Source: Tabrizicola soli (GTDB lineage: Bacteria; Pseudomonadota; Alphaproteobacteria; Rhodobacterales; Rhodobacteraceae). Taken from it: 64,000 bases of DNA. Under the pieces are notes generated by a model that was given only the letters and a program-made list of their open reading frames with translations, made no database searches and was not told the origin of the DNA. The DNA lies in contig NZ_JAEACP010000024.1 in assembly GCF_015999335.1 (NCBI RefSeq), positions 1 to 64,000 of the forward strand, written 5' to 3'. Below are positions 1-11,615 of the stretch, piece by piece (position 1 is the stretch's first letter; each line of letters begins with the position of its first letter). Made by a program: the position numbers and the translations under genes.

Positions 1-51
1 CGGCGTCAGCCGCTCCATCTGTTCGTCCGTAAGCCAGAAAAGGTTGCTCAT
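1..51 (-). CDS. IS5-family transposase, N-terminal fragment cut by the window edge
   Basis: Only the first 17 codons lie inside the window; they read MSNLFWLTDEQMERLTP on the minus strand from an ATG at 51. This is the characteristic amino end of IS5-family (IS427/IS1031-like) DDE transposases, which begin with a short DNA-binding helix followed by the catalytic core. The rest of the gene lies to the left, so integrity cannot be judged. The identification rests on the recognised N-terminal motif only. Confidence 0.75.
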   Translation of the reverse strand, partial: MSNLFWLTDEQMERLTP

Positions 52-125
52 CTTCACCCCCGTCAGTTCGGGAGCTTGAATCATGCAGGCCGGGTCGCCT
101 CAAGCCAATCAATGGGTCCTGACCC
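1..125 (-). mobile_element. Left-edge IS5-family insertion sequence, one end
   Basis: The transposase start at 51 is followed outward by about 70 bases of non-coding sequence that ends in the palindromic GGGTCCTGACCC at 114-125. IS5-family elements carry short terminal inverted repeats just outside the transposase start, so the element end is inferred to lie close to 125. The other end and any target duplication are outside the window, so the boundary is an inference. Confidence 0.5.
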
Positions 126-129
126 TAGC

Positions 130-381
130 TTCCCCGGAGATGGCTTCCCTGGCTGCCCCAAAAGAATCCAGCGCGCCAAGGTCGTGATTCCGCAAGCCTT
201 TGATAATGAGTCGCTTTTTGCAGGATCGACGGGCAGGTGGCTTCCCGGTGGCTTCCCCGGTGAAAATGCCTCACGCTAGCGAACCGCCGCGCTGCGCCCC
301 CCCGCATACGTTCAGGGCCGGGAAGGAACCAGAGGAGGGGGCCAGAGCGATTGCCATCCATGCTGCATCGGAGGACGCATT
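130..381. other. Gap between the IS end and the TIR-like gene
   Basis: No convincing coding region, RNA or repeat is visible between the inferred IS end and the stop codon of the TIR-like gene. The short open frames here overlap one another on both strands and have no ribosome binding site or recognisable family. Confidence 0.4.
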
Positions 382-1647
382 TCAGCTTCTTCGACGGACC
401 TCGTAGTAACGTACGAACTCTTCGTCGCTCATCGGCTCGATACTGAATGCATCGCGCAGTTTGTTCCAACCGTCGCACAAGAACTTCAAGCAACGCTCCT
501 GTTGCCAATCGCGATCGGTTTCGTCGAACACCATGTCGGCTTTTCGAGATCGGGCCAGGGCATAGCCACTCTGGATATGCCATACGGCATCCTTGATGCC
601 TTCGATTCCGATGATGACTCGTCGGCGCTTTGAAGCGCCAAGCGCATCGAGGCAGGCCATTCCTTGATCCAGGCCTCGAGCCCAATTTGAAAGAAGGTGT
701 GCGTACGAAATGTGGATCCGATTCTGATGCTCAGTAAGTGCGACACCATCAGACATCCAGACTTCGCCGGTTTCTTCCAAGAATGCGGCAAGGTTTCGTG
801 CTTTGCACGTTCCGTCCTCGTCCTCACCTGCGACCCAGTATGTCACATAACCAAAGGTGCATGAACCGAAGTTGCCTCCGTTACCTGCCCCGACTGGCGC
901 TCGAAGTCGTGCACTGTCTGGAAGTTGGTCAAGCCGAGTTATTGCGGGTCGGCCATTGGGGTAGTTGTCAGGTATGATCCGCAGCCAAGCACGCGATAGG
1001 TCGTGAGGGCGAACACGAGCAACTTCGCCGAACCCATCTGAGTGGGTCACGGGCCAATCGGCGCTCCAAAGGCCCGCAGATTTCGAGTCGCTTTTTGCAC
1101 CTACTATAGGAATTGCAGCAGAGCGCGTATCGCGAACAACTTTGATATTCAGTTGAATGGCGGAAGCGAGCTGCCGGACTAAGCTCTCTCGCACGGCTTT
1201 AAATTGGTCCTTTGTGGCGGTGTTTGGCAATTCGTAGGTCAGGATCCGCCTGTGTCTAATGTCGAATGGTAGATTCTCCACGCCATATCCACTAGCAGTG
1301 TTTAGGACCGCAATGATACGCTCAAATCCAAGAGCATGCAGCGCGTAGCCAAGTTCTACCAACACGTTAGGATTTGGAATAGCCTTTCCGTCAGAGGTTT
1401 CACCAATTGGTGTTACATCTGCGATCATTACAGCAGCTTTGGCGATTTTGGTCAGAATGGTCTGACTTATGTCCGCCATACCTGGTGAAGATTTGGTATC
1501 ATGGTCGAGCTCTAGTCGCTCGACATCCTCCACATCCAGTTCTGCACTTACGCGGTCGACAGCGATTGCTATCGCTTCGCGGAGGAAACTGCGGTTCGTT
1601 CTTGGCACAAAATCATTCTGCCATGACCAGAAAACGGTATCATTCAT
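382..1647 (-). CDS. TIR-like domain protein coupled to hsdR
   Basis: A 421-residue protein whose first ~165 residues look like the TIR/nucleoside-deoxyribosyltransferase-like fold of bacterial immune proteins. It opens with VFWSWQND, then has ADVTPIG near residue 98 and [12 protein letters not shown] near residue 113, in which the Glu of VELGYA is the candidate NAD-cleaving residue, followed by LPFDIRHRR. Residues ~170-421 match nothing I recognise and may be a sensing domain. Its ATG overlaps the hsdR stop by four bases (1644-1647), so the two are translationally coupled. Family knowledge suggests an NAD-depleting or nucleotide-hydrolysing effector; pairing with type I restriction suggests a back-up response when restriction is blocked. 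The fold is a moderate call; NADase activity is inference. Confidence 0.6.
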   Translation of the reverse strand: MNDTVFWSWQNDFVPRTNRSFLREAIAIAVDRVSAELDVEDVERLELDHDTKSSPGMADISQTILTKIAKAAVMIADVTPIGETSDGKAIPNPNVLVELGYALHALGFERIIAVLNTASGYGVENLPFDIRHRRILTYELPNTATKDQFKAVRESLVRQLASAIQLNIKVVRDTRSAAIPIVGAKSDSKSAGLWSADWPVTHSDGFGEVARVRPHDLSRAWLRIIPDNYPNGRPAITRLDQLPDSARLRAPVGAGNGGNFGSCTFGYVTYWVAGEDEDGTCKARNLAAFLEETGEVWMSDGVALTEHQNRIHISYAHLLSNWARGLDQGMACLDALGASKRRRVIIGIEGIKDAVWHIQSGYALARSRKADMVFDETDRDWQQERCLKFLCDGWNKLRDAFSIEPMSDEEFVRYYEVRRRS

Positions 1648-4600
1648 TGCTCAGCTGTTCCCGAAAGTAGAGCTTCGGCCTGCGCCAGAACACCCTGAAC
1701 AGCTGCGTTCTCCAGATCTGGTGGATAACCGTACTTCCGCAGGATACGCTTGACGAGGACCCTCAGACGCGCCCGAGCGCTATCGCGGTGCGCCCAGTCG
1801 ATGCTGACGTTTGCCTTGAGGCCCTTCAGCAGTTCATGGGCGATAATTTTCAGCTGGTCGTTGCCGAGAACGTCAACCGCGCTCTGGTTGTCTGCCAGCG
1901 CATCATAAAAGGCGACCTCTTCGGGCGTCAGCCCGCTTTCTTCACCGCGGCTTCGTGCGTCGCGCACATCTTTTGCCAGTGCGATCAGCTCCTGAAGAAC
2001 CTCGACTGTGCTGATTGCATTGGTGTGGTAGCGCGCAATGGCTTCTTCCAGCCGCTCCGAGAACTTACGGGTCTCGATAACGTTTGATTTGCTGCGCGAC
2101 CGGATTTCGTCGTTCAACAGCTTCCTGAGAGCTTCTAGCGCGAGGTTCTTCTTTTCCATCTGGCCGACTTCGGCCAGAAAATCGTCTGACAGGATGGAAA
2201 TGTCGGGCGAAGATAACCCGGCTGCCGACAGTATATCGACGATTTCAGTCGAGGCGACGGCATCATTCACGATCTGACGAATGGCAAGGTCACGGTCGGC
2301 TGCCGACCGACCGGACGTGTCGGCCGCCTTGACCATGGCGGCGCGAACCGTCTGGAAGAAGCCGACTTCGTCGCGGACTTCGCGGGCCGTGTCGCTGGCC
2401 GAGCAAAGGGCGAACGCTTTCGAGAGCGAAAGAACTGCATCCGGATAGCGGCGATGCGCCGCTTTCTTGGCTTCCTTGTCTGTTTCGCGCTGCGCTGCTT
2501 CGTCCTGTCTGGCCAGGATCAAGTTCAGCGCCTCTGCCAGTGCGACCAGTCGTTGGTGCGGGGTGCCGGTCAATCCGGCCGAGTAGTCGAAGCCGTGGAA
2601 CATGGCGTGCACGACATCCAGGCGTTCCAGAAGGGCTGCGACCGCCTCGCCCTCGTCAATTCCGGCCTGTTCCTGGTCCGCCTTGGAATACTGGCCCAGC
2701 GCCGATTTAAGGTTCTGGGCGATCCCGATGTAGTCGACGATCAGCCCGGCAGGCTTGTCGCGGAATACGCGGTTCACCCGGGCGATGGCCTGCATCAGCC
2801 CATGGCCCCGCATTGGCTTGTCGATGTACATCGTGTGCATCGACGGACTGTCGAAGCCGGTCAGCCACATGTCCCGCACGATCACCAGCTTCAGCGGGTC
2901 TTTCGGGTCCTTCGCGCGCTTGGCCAGCAGGTCGCGCCGGGCCTTGCCGCCGATATGGGGCTGCCAGACCTCGGGGTCCGAGGCTGACCCGGTCATCACG
3001 ATCTTAACCAGCCCGGCGCTGTCCTCGTCCGAATGCCAGTCGGGACGCAGCGCGACGATCTGGTTGTATAGGTCGACACAGATGCGTCGGCTCATGCAGA
3101 CGACCATGGCCTTCCCGTCCATCGCCTGCACCCGCGCCTCGAAATGGGCGACGAGGTCCTCTGCGACCATGCGCAGCCGCTTCTCGGCCCCGACCAGCGC
3201 CTCGACGGTCGACCACTTCCGCTTGAGCCGTTCCTGCTCGCTGACGGCCTCGTCCTCGGTAAGTTCCTCGATCTCGGCGTCGACCTTCGGCTTTTCCTCG
3301 TCGGGCAGCTCGATCCGTGCGAGGCGGCTCTCGTAGTAGATCGGCACCGTCGCCCCGTCCTCGACGGCGCGGCTGATGTCGTAAACGTCGATGTAGTGGC
3401 CGAACACGGCGGGCGTGTTCACGTCGTCCTGTTCGATCGGCGTGCCGGTGAAGCCGATGAAGGACGCATTGGGCAGCGCGTCGCGCAGGTGCTTGGCAAA
3501 GCCATAGGCGATCTCGCCGGTCTTCTCGATCCGCGCCTTGAAGCCGTACTGGCTGCGGTGGGCCTCGTCCGCGATGACAACGACGTTTCGCCGATCGGTC
3601 AGCAGCGGATAGGCCTCGCCCTTCTCGGGCGCGAACTTCTGGATTGTGGTGAACACCACCCCGCCCGAGGCACGGGACAGCGCCTTCTGAAGGTCCTCGC
3701 GGCTGTCCGCCTGAACCGGCGTCTGGCGTATCAGGTCGCGGCACATGGAAAACGTGGCAAACAGCTGGTCGTCTAAGTCGTTTCGGTCGGTAATCACCAC
3801 GATTGTTGGGTTTTCCATCGCTGGGTCACGCACTAGCTGACCCGCATAGAAGGCCATGAGCAGGCTCTTGCCCGACCCTTGCGTATGCCAGATCACTCCC
3901 GCCTTGCGGTCGCCGCCTGACCGGCTTGCTTCGACGGTGCTGGCGACCGCGCGCTTCACTGCGTGAAACTGATGATAGCCCGCGAGGATCTTCGAGAGCC
4001 CATTTGATGTGTCGCCGAACACCGTGAAGTCCTGCATCAGCGACAAAAGGCGGGGCCGCGCAAAGACACCCTCGATAAGGACCGGCATTTCTGGCGCACC
4101 CTTGGGCGCAACTTCGGTGCCATCGGTTGTGCGCCAGGGCATGAAGCGTTCAAGATCGGCGGTCAGCGAGCCGATGCGGGCCTGGATACCGTCGGTCGTC
4201 ACCAGCACCGCATTGGCCCGGAACAATGACGGGATCTGCGCCTTGTAGGTCTGAAGCTGGTTGAAGGCCGCACTTAGTGTCGCTGTCTCCGCCCCCGGCT
4301 TCTTCACCTCGATCACGCCCACCGGCAGCCCGTTCACGAACACCACCACGTCGGGGCGGCGGTTGTTGCCGTTCTCAATGACCGTAAACTGAGCGATGGC
4401 CAGCCAGTCGTTCAGCCCGTCCTCCGGGTCCACCAGCCGCACCGCATCGCCGCGGATCGTACCATCGTCTGCCCGGTATTCGACCGGCACGCCTTCGACC
4501 ATGAAGCGGTGCAGGCGGCGGTTCTCCTCGATCAGCGAAGGTCGGTCGCTGGCAACCACCCGCCGAAGGGCATCCTCGCGCGCGTCCTCGGGGATGTGGG

Positions 4601-4778
4601 GGTTCAGCCGGGCCATCGCATCCCGCAGCCGCGCAACCAGGATGGTGTCGGAATACGCCTCCCGCTCGGGTGCGCTGCCATCAGGGCCAGAAACCGCGTC
4701 GTTCAGGAGAGCGTAACCCAGCCCTCCGAGCTGATCGAGCAGGACGGCTTCAACTTCGGCTTCGGTCAATGTTGCCAT
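1644..4778 (-). CDS. hsdR: Type I restriction endonuclease, motor/nuclease subunit HsdR
   Basis: A 1044-residue HsdR, full family length. The N-terminal PD-(D/E)xK nuclease is visible as PDVVVF near residue 142 and the E-x-K of VIEVKK at 157-159. The SF2 translocase follows, with Walker A TQGSGKS at 299-305, DEAH at 404-407 and FTGTP near 443. The C-terminal helical part binds the methylase core. It cuts unmodified DNA at a distance after ATP-driven translocation. The stop of the upstream NYN gene supplies part of the TAGGGGAT ribosome-binding stretch before the ATG, and the stop overlaps the TIR-like gene start. No frameshift or lost motif was seen, so it should be functional. Confidence 0.95.
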   Translation of the reverse strand: MATLTEAEVEAVLLDQLGGLGYALLNDAVSGPDGSAPEREAYSDTILVARLRDAMARLNPHIPEDAREDALRRVVASDRPSLIEENRRLHRFMVEGVPVEYRADDGTIRGDAVRLVDPEDGLNDWLAIAQFTVIENGNNRRPDVVVFVNGLPVGVIEVKKPGAETATLSAAFNQLQTYKAQIPSLFRANAVLVTTDGIQARIGSLTADLERFMPWRTTDGTEVAPKGAPEMPVLIEGVFARPRLLSLMQDFTVFGDTSNGLSKILAGYHQFHAVKRAVASTVEASRSGGDRKAGVIWHTQGSGKSLLMAFYAGQLVRDPAMENPTIVVITDRNDLDDQLFATFSMCRDLIRQTPVQADSREDLQKALSRASGGVVFTTIQKFAPEKGEAYPLLTDRRNVVVIADEAHRSQYGFKARIEKTGEIAYGFAKHLRDALPNASFIGFTGTPIEQDDVNTPAVFGHYIDVYDISRAVEDGATVPIYYESRLARIELPDEEKPKVDAEIEELTEDEAVSEQERLKRKWSTVEALVGAEKRLRMVAEDLVAHFEARVQAMDGKAMVVCMSRRICVDLYNQIVALRPDWHSDEDSAGLVKIVMTGSASDPEVWQPHIGGKARRDLLAKRAKDPKDPLKLVIVRDMWLTGFDSPSMHTMYIDKPMRGHGLMQAIARVNRVFRDKPAGLIVDYIGIAQNLKSALGQYSKADQEQAGIDEGEAVAALLERLDVVHAMFHGFDYSAGLTGTPHQRLVALAEALNLILARQDEAAQRETDKEAKKAAHRRYPDAVLSLSKAFALCSASDTAREVRDEVGFFQTVRAAMVKAADTSGRSAADRDLAIRQIVNDAVASTEIVDILSAAGLSSPDISILSDDFLAEVGQMEKKNLALEALRKLLNDEIRSRSKSNVIETRKFSERLEEAIARYHTNAISTVEVLQELIALAKDVRDARSRGEESGLTPEEVAFYDALADNQSAVDVLGNDQLKIIAHELLKGLKANVSIDWAHRDSARARLRVLVKRILRKYGYPPDLENAAVQGVLAQAEALLSGTAEQ

Positions 4779-4787
4779 TCCAATCCC

Positions 4788-5414
4788 CTACCAACGCGCC
4801 GGTTTGTGAAACTGGCCCGTGGCGTCTTGCATCACGGCCGGAAACTGTGCGTTCGCCAAGGCGCCTGGCCGGATCGGCTTGATGAAATGTGCCAGCGGTT
4901 GCAGGGCGCGGCTGACTTTGGCCTGGGGGTTGAGAATGCCGATTGTCTTGCCGAACCGGTTGCGAACCACAGAGATAGGTTCCTTGAGGTCGCTGTCATT
5001 GCTGACGATCACGGCCACGTCGAACGCATCATCGAAGGCGTCGATCAACAGATGCGTGGCGATGTTGACGTCCGAGCCCTTCTCCTCGGTCTTCATAACC
5101 CGCCGCGGGGTGTATCTTCCCCGTTGCCAGTCGGCGGAATCGGGCATGCTGACCTCGTGGGTCAAGAAATGACCGAGGTGGATGCTGACCTGCGGCAAGG
5201 TTCGCAGGGCTCGGAAGTAGGTCTGCTGGCGAGTCGGCTGGTCGGGATCATGCGGGGTGCCGCTGACCTGCGCTGTGAAATAGCGGATGGCGCGGATGTC
5301 GTTCTGCGGCATCAGTGCGCTACAAAGCGCGTGCAAATTCAACCACTTGTGCTGAGTCTTCTTGAGGCAGCCGAAATAGAGGTTGTAACCGTCGACATAG
5401 ACATGGGTTCTCAT
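4788..5414 (-). CDS. NYN-domain (LabA-like) putative nuclease
   Basis: A 208-residue protein with the start taken at 5414 (MRTHVYVDGYN), because the 18 upstream codons in frame are low-complexity Ala/Pro and the family begins with this strand. VYVDGYN near residue 5 and SNDSDL in the middle carry the acidic residues of the NYN branch of the PIN-like RNase superfamily, which binds one or two metal ions and usually cuts RNA. It lies 9 bases upstream of hsdR, within the restriction operon, where such genes recur as companions. A role as RNase effector or processing factor for the restriction locus is inference; the domain call is firm. Confidence 0.8.
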   Translation of the reverse strand: MRTHVYVDGYNLYFGCLKKTQHKWLNLHALCSALMPQNDIRAIRYFTAQVSGTPHDPDQPTRQQTYFRALRTLPQVSIHLGHFLTHEVSMPDSADWQRGRYTPRRVMKTEEKGSDVNIATHLLIDAFDDAFDVAVIVSNDSDLKEPISVVRNRFGKTIGILNPQAKVSRALQPLAHFIKPIRPGALANAQFPAVMQDATGQFHKPARW

Positions 5415-5571
5415 CCGAACCCCCAAAAAAGCAGCAGCGGCCACTGGGGCCGCCGCGCGCCCCGGCACCGAAGCACCGAGGGAGATATGACCGCATAAGT
5501 GGACATTTTCTCTACCAGGTCAAGAGTCCAGTTGCGAAAAACGCAACGCATCGGGGTTAGGGGCGGGCGGG

Positions 5572-5727
5572 TCACAACACCGCCTCCGACATCTGTTTGG
5601 CGTTGGCCATCGGCTCAGGTGTCGAGCGATTAATGCCTGATACCGCGGCATTCACACAGGTGTAGCCCAGCGCCAAGAGTTGATCGATGAGGGCGGATTC
5701 AACTTCGGCTTTTGAAAAAGCGGTCAT
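5572..5727 (-). pseudogene. 51-codon ORF matching the HsdR N-terminus
   Basis: A short reading frame encodes MTAFSKAEVESALIDQLLAL and continues GYTCVNAAVSG to a TGA at 5572. It aligns without gaps to the first ~40 residues of the downstream HsdR ([11 protein letters not shown] and [11 protein letters not shown]), then diverges and stops. Its ATG overlaps the stop of the DUF6615 gene as ATGA, so it still occupies the coupled position expected of a real subunit. The simplest reading is the stump of an older hsdR whose remainder was replaced by the NYN-hsdR-TIR block. A functional micro-peptide that competes for the HsdM/HsdS docking surface is also possible. The 157 bases between it and the NYN gene hold nothing else visible. 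Confidence 0.65.
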
Positions 5728-6620
5728 CAGCGCCTCCTGCTCGGTTCATCTTTTACATCGAGGATCAGGAACCGTGGAGCATCAACTCCGTCCCGACGAT
5801 CCCTAGTGCGAACGCGCTCTAGCTCCTCGGGGTCAGTTTCTCTGATGCCAACCGTGTCCTTGTCGATTGCCATTTCGCCGTTAAGTTGTTCGATGGTTGG
5901 AAAGCCATTTGTTGGCGACTTGCCGTCATCAGCTAGGTCAGGCGAAACGGCCATGACACCTTCTGACATCAAGAAACCCAAGGTGCCGTCGCTACCTTCG
6001 GCCCATTCTGCAAAAAGGTACCGGGTCTTGAAGCCTATCGGCGCAAAGAAGATGTGCCATGGAACTGATACGTCTTCGACATCCTGAATCGTCTTGATGC
6101 TGGTCTTCTTCTTGATATTGGTCGCGTCTGCAATGAGGCACCCATATTCGTAGGGGCGCCAAGGGGCTTTTCCTTCAGCAGACTTCCAGAGCTTTCGCTC
6201 CGAATTCTTCGAATAAAAGCAATACACAGGCTTCCAAGTTATTTCGCCAGGCTTGGTTGCAGGACAGTTGTTTATCAGAACGTCGATCTGCTCTTGGATA
6301 TTGGGTGCCTTGCCGACTTTGTGTTTGATCGTCAAGCTATTGTTCTTCTTCGTGCGCTTGGCTTGTACACGCATGAAAAGGCTGTATTTTCGCCCGACGA
6401 CAACCCATTCCCAGTCGGCTCCGATCTTGGCTTCCTGACCTTTTGAGATAGCGGTCAATTGCGTACCTCGGTCGGAGTGCCACCGCAGAATTTCCAGCAG
6501 ATTGGTTTCTGTTACGGTTTCTTCGCCATAGCTTATCTTGCCGTCATTGGCATGTGCGAAGGCCAAGTTCCGCGATACCGCGTCCCCAAGTTCCAAGAAT
6601 GTGTGAAGCAAGGTCCGCAA
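5727..6620 (-). CDS. DUF6615-family protein, probable nuclease-like
   Basis: A 297-residue protein with the N-terminal pattern that I recognise from DUF6615: GEETVTETNLLEILRWH, then AKIGADWEW and, after a variable strand, MRVQAKRTKK. The spacing E...GADWEW...QAK resembles a PD-(D/E)xK nuclease core with a Gln-x-Lys variant, so a DNA- or RNA-cleaving role is plausible but not established. It starts two bases after the 133-residue gene and its stop overlaps the next ORF, putting it firmly inside the restriction operon. Family function is not characterised to my knowledge. Confidence 0.65.
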   Translation of the reverse strand: MRTLLHTFLELGDAVSRNLAFAHANDGKISYGEETVTETNLLEILRWHSDRGTQLTAISKGQEAKIGADWEWVVVGRKYSLFMRVQAKRTKKNNSLTIKHKVGKAPNIQEQIDVLINNCPATKPGEITWKPVYCFYSKNSERKLWKSAEGKAPWRPYEYGCLIADATNIKKKTSIKTIQDVEDVSVPWHIFFAPIGFKTRYLFAEWAEGSDGTLGFLMSEGVMAVSPDLADDGKSPTNGFPTIEQLNGEMAIDKDTVGIRETDPEELERVRTRDRRDGVDAPRFLILDVKDEPSRRR

Positions 6621-6622
6621 TT

Positions 6623-7024
6623 TCAGACCCTGCCATCAGATGAAATGAACGCCACGCCCGTCCAGTCCTGGTCCAGCACAGCCTTGCGGTATGCCGGGGC
6701 ATTCTTGGCATCGATGCCGCGCCAGTCGTGTTTGCCGGTGCCGTAGGCAATGAAGCCGGTCTTGTCGGTCACGAACAGGGTCAGGCCCCGCAGCGCCTCG
6801 GGGGCGTCGGGCGCATGTATGGCGGTCATGACCTCGTCGAGGAAATTGCCGATGCCGACCATGGCGAGCTTCGCACCAGTTTGTTCGACCAGTTGGGTGT
6901 AGGTCAGGTAGGGGCGTTGGGGCAGCTTGCCGTGTTTTTTCCGGAACTCCTGCAACGTGCGGACATGGGCGATCAGGCCGTTGCCCAGCAGCATAGCGTT
7001 TTTGGTGCGCACCGATAGCTTCAT
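6623..7024 (-). CDS. Small hypothetical protein inside the hsd operon
   Basis: A 133-residue soluble protein. The start overlaps the hsdS stop as ATGA (7021-7024), which fixes the initiation codon. The sequence is mixed alpha/beta, with a basic first third ([17 protein letters not shown], then TLQEFRKKHGKLP) and a middle part rich in hydrophobic strands (ALRGLTLFVTDKTGFIAYG). No catalytic signature, membrane segment or known family is recognised. Its fixed place between hsdS and the DUF6615 gene suggests they act as a pair. Confidence 0.6.
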   Translation of the reverse strand: MKLSVRTKNAMLLGNGLIAHVRTLQEFRKKHGKLPQRPYLTYTQLVEQTGAKLAMVGIGNFLDEVMTAIHAPDAPEALRGLTLFVTDKTGFIAYGTGKHDWRGIDAKNAPAYRKAVLDQDWTGVAFISSDGRV

Positions 7025-8326
7025 GCGACAGCCTCCTGATCGAATGAGGCGAGGTCGCCCACCCGCAACTCCCCCGACATCAGGCGCGGCAGCAGGAGGT
7101 CGCGGGTCTGAGCGAGTGTGCGGGATTCTGTTTGCAACCCGAGAGCTTGACTGAAGATGGGCTCGATCAGGCGGTCAAATGCCTTGTGAACCTCTGGCGA
7201 CGCTGCGCAGACCATCATGCGCTGCATGTCCGCTTTGGTCACATGGCCTAGACCAGTGGTCTGTTTGTTTCGTGCCAGCTCGGCAAATTCGGGTTTGAGG
7301 TGCTTCAGGAGGGTGTGCAGATAAGGCTTAAAGCGTTTGCCGTTCGGGCGCACGGCGAAGATGTGCTGGTTCAGCCAGGCTTTGCCACCCGTCCATAGGA
7401 AGGTGTCAATCGAAGTGTCGGGGTTGCCTGACCATGAAAACAGCAGTTCGCCATCGTCGATCAGATAGCGCGCGCCAAGGTCGGTGGCCGTCCACTGCGT
7501 GTTTCCGGTCACGCCGTTCTTCAACTCTGCGATCTTGATTACAGGCAGTGCGTCGGGCGCATCCGAGAAGTGCATGTTCTTGTAGGCGGCGCCGTTGACC
7601 CATTCCGCTTGATCAAGAAGCGGTTCAAATGCCCACCCCTCCGGCTTGCCCTCGTCGTCTAGCCGGTCGGGGAAGAGGGACCAGAGGTCGGGGGAGAGGT
7701 AAGGCGGGCGGCCTTCCATTTTGGCGCGGGTGGGGCCGAAATCGACGAACCAGTCGCGGAAAAGCGCCCGCGCCATGGCCTCGAGCGTGGCGTTCATCTT
7801 CCGGTTCAACTCGATCTTGTCATCCAGCGCCCCAAGAGTGGCGGCAATTGCGCGTTGTTCGGGGAGGGTTGGGACCGGAAGAGCGAGTTCTGCCAAATCT
7901 CCGCCGGTAATGCCTGCGACCGCGACCTGCCTGCGGATCGTGTCGAGTTTGTGCATTCCGCTTGGAGAGTTGAAGAAGTAGTAATAAAATAGCGAATGTG
8001 CTCTTTCTGGTGTGGGCCTCGCGCGGATGATCGAGGACTCAAATACTGTTAGCTCGTCGACGTCCAAGACAACCGTGCACTTGCCCGCCCCTTCAGCCAC
8101 CAAGGAACGTCGAGCAAAGATCAGGTCGCCTCCTCTGATGGCAAACTTTGCCGCCTCCTTTGGGTCGACATCAATCCGCTTCATTGGGACTGAGCGCATC
8201 CGCGGATAGGCAAAAAGCTCCCCCATATTGATGACCTTCGCACCGCGCCCGTGGAACTCCTTTGGCTTATACAAGCCGTTACGAAGAGGCTCAGAAAGCA
8301 GGGAGGCAAAGCGCTGTTCAGGCCAC

Positions 8327-8334
<8 letters not shown>
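7021..8334 (-). CDS. hsdS: Type I restriction specificity subunit HsdS
   Basis: A 437-residue specificity subunit with the expected two target-recognition domains (about residues 1-170 and 235-385), each followed by a conserved helical spacer. The first spacer is clear: [20 protein letters not shown] then [20 protein letters not shown]. The second ends with [17 protein letters not shown]. It reads the bipartite DNA target for both methylation and cleavage. The gene overlaps hsdM by eight bases and the next ORF by four. TRDs evolve quickly, so the recognition sequence cannot be predicted here. Confidence 0.93.
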
Positions 8335-9871
<1,537 letters not shown>

Positions 9872-9936
9872 TGGAAAAAGCGTCCTCAGTAATGTCCTTC
9901 CAGACGGTATTTCAGCCGGAACGCGAAATCCAGCAG

Positions 9937-10611
9937 CTAGCAGCGACTTGACGGTGTTCTTTCCCACGGCCGTGCCCTTGGCATCGCCGCCGAGACCTCG
10001 ATCTCCCGCAGCATCCCACCTGCGATCAGCCCATCCCTGACCCAGCCCAGCGCCTGCCACCAGTCGTCATAGCCGCGTCTGGCCGCCTCGATCTGCTGCG
10101 GATGCGGCGAGAAGGTAACCGGGCAGGCCAGAACCTCGACCGTGCGCCACTTGCCGCGGCTCAGGACGCGTTCGGTGCCGACGACGATGGTGGTCGCTCG
10201 CTCGCCATGCTGGTTGATCTTGGTTTCGACCGGCACACAGCGCGGCACAGCACCAGGCATCCAGTCCGGGCTCAACCCGGCGCGGGCCAGTTCGGCGACC
10301 CGGATTGCCATGCGTTTGCCGCCGAGGCTGTCGGGGATCCCGGCGACGGTGGCGGCGATCACCTCTGCGTCCTCATGGGTGTAGCTGCCGATCTTGTGCT
10401 GGCCACCGTCGATCTTGCAGCCCAGCGCGGCGCGTTGCAGCAGGACGTATTCCAGGCCGAAGCCGAAACCTTCGTCTGTCAGGCCCTTGGGAAGCGGCAG
10501 TTCCAGCTGCGCCTTCTCGACCCGGAAGGCCCATTCCAACGCCGCCTGCACGCCCAGCGCGCGTTTGACCTTCGTGCAGCCGGCGCGGCTGATCGGTCGC
10601 TGCTGGGTCAT
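9937..10611 (-). CDS. Hypothetical island-backbone protein
   Basis: A 224-residue protein whose start overlaps the preceding gene by ATGA (10608-10611). It is rich in Glu/Arg helices with a central [20 protein letters not shown] segment and a conserved-looking ...[15 protein letters not shown] near the end. I do not recognise a family; proteins of this kind sit between an HTH gene and cargo in Rhodobacterales integrative elements. The last ten residues (ERTPSSRC) run into the junction with the hsd operon and may be foreign sequence acquired when cargo was inserted. Confidence 0.55.
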   Translation of the reverse strand: MTQQRPISRAGCTKVKRALGVQAALEWAFRVEKAQLELPLPKGLTDEGFGFGLEYVLLQRAALGCKIDGGQHKIGSYTHEDAEVIAATVAGIPDSLGGKRMAIRVAELARAGLSPDWMPGAVPRCVPVETKINQHGERATTIVVGTERVLSRGKWRTVEVLACPVTFSPHPQQIEAARRGYDDWWQALGWVRDGLIAGGMLREIEVSAAMPRARPWERTPSSRC

Positions 10612-11615
10612 CGCACACCCCGCAGTCGCAGGCGTTCGGCCGTGACTAGGCCCCGGGCCAGCATGGCATCGCGCATCGTGTTGCTGATCGCGCTGACCGG
10701 CAGGAAGCGGTCGGAGTTGACCAGATCGGCGTAGAAGGCGGGCAGGTCGGTGATTGGTTTTGCCGCCGGGGCAGGGGGTGTCTTGGGCTTCCGGCGCTTC
10801 CGCCCGGCATCCTCGACCTTGCGCTGGGCGGCGCGTTGCATCGCCCGGTCCAGCGCCTTCGGCCCATCGGGCGGTTCAGGGTGTTCTTGGCGGGTGGCCT
10901 CGGCCGCGGCGATGATCTCCGTCTCGGTCAGCCCCAGCTCGTCACGCCAGCGCTGGACGTGCAGCCGAGGCGGCCAGCCTTGCCACCAGCCAGGCAGGGC
11001 GGCGGGGTCGAGGCCTAGCGCTGCCAGCAGATCCCCGAAGACCTCATCGGAAATCGCCTCGCGCGCCTGCGCGCCCTCCTCCTCCTTTACTGGTTTACTT
11101 AGAGGTTCCCTTACAGGGTTAGTGTCCGAAATCCGGACACGGCTTTCGGCATTTTCCGGACACGGCTCGGCCGGAAAATCGGACACGGGACTCGCCTCAT
11201 CCCCGTGTCCGAAATCCGGACACGGCAGGGCATCGGACGCGGCTTCCAGAGGCGAACCCTCTGCCATGTCGGCGATTTCCGCGCCCTCATCCTCCCCGTG
11301 TCCGATTTCCGGACGCGGCACCACAGCCACAGGTGTGAAGCCCGGCTCGAACCCCAGGGTGTAGCGGGTCGGCAGCTGTCGCTTGGTCACGGGATCGAGC
11401 CGCGGCACGCGTCGCAGCAGGCCCACGGCCTCCAACTGGCCGAGGTGATCGTTCAGCGTGGACCGGCTGATCTCGCAGTCATGCGCCAGCCGATCCTGCG
11501 AAGGAAAGCAGCCGTAGTCGGGGTTGAACCGGTCGCACAGATGCCAGAGCACGATCTTGGTCGTCGGCTTCAGCCCGCGCTGCTTGATGGCCCAGTTGGT
11601 GGCCTCGTGGCTCAT
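10608..11615 (-). CDS. HTH protein, replication-initiator-like
   Basis: A 335-residue protein with a winged-helix/HTH domain in the first ~110 residues: TTKIVLWHLCDRFN, FPSQDRLAHDCEISRSTLND and HLGQLEAVGLLRRV. This layout is typical of replication or regulatory proteins of phages and integrative elements. The middle (~120-190) is acidic and disordered and carries repeated PCPDFGHGDE-like stretches encoded by repeated cggacacgg DNA. The C-terminal third is basic. Overlaps with both neighbours imply one transcript with the VRR-NUC gene. A role in element replication or control is inferred. Confidence 0.6.
   Translation of the reverse strand: MSHEATNWAIKQRGLKPTTKIVLWHLCDRFNPDYGCFPSQDRLAHDCEISRSTLNDHLGQLEAVGLLRRVPRLDPVTKRQLPTRYTLGFEPGFTPVAVVPRPEIGHGEDEGAEIADMAEGSPLEAASDALPCPDFGHGDEASPVSDFPAEPCPENAESRVRISDTNPVREPLSKPVKEEEGAQAREAISDEVFGDLLAALGLDPAALPGWWQGWPPRLHVQRWRDELGLTETEIIAAAEATRQEHPEPPDGPKALDRAMQRAAQRKVEDAGRKRRKPKTPPAPAAKPITDLPAFYADLVNSDRFLPVSAISNTMRDAMLARGLVTAERLRLRGVR

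Noticed and set aside
208-1099. 15-base identity GAGTCGCTTTTTGCA at 208-222 and 1085-1099
   Set aside because: Single short match, one inside a gene; no flanking repeat structure, so likely chance.
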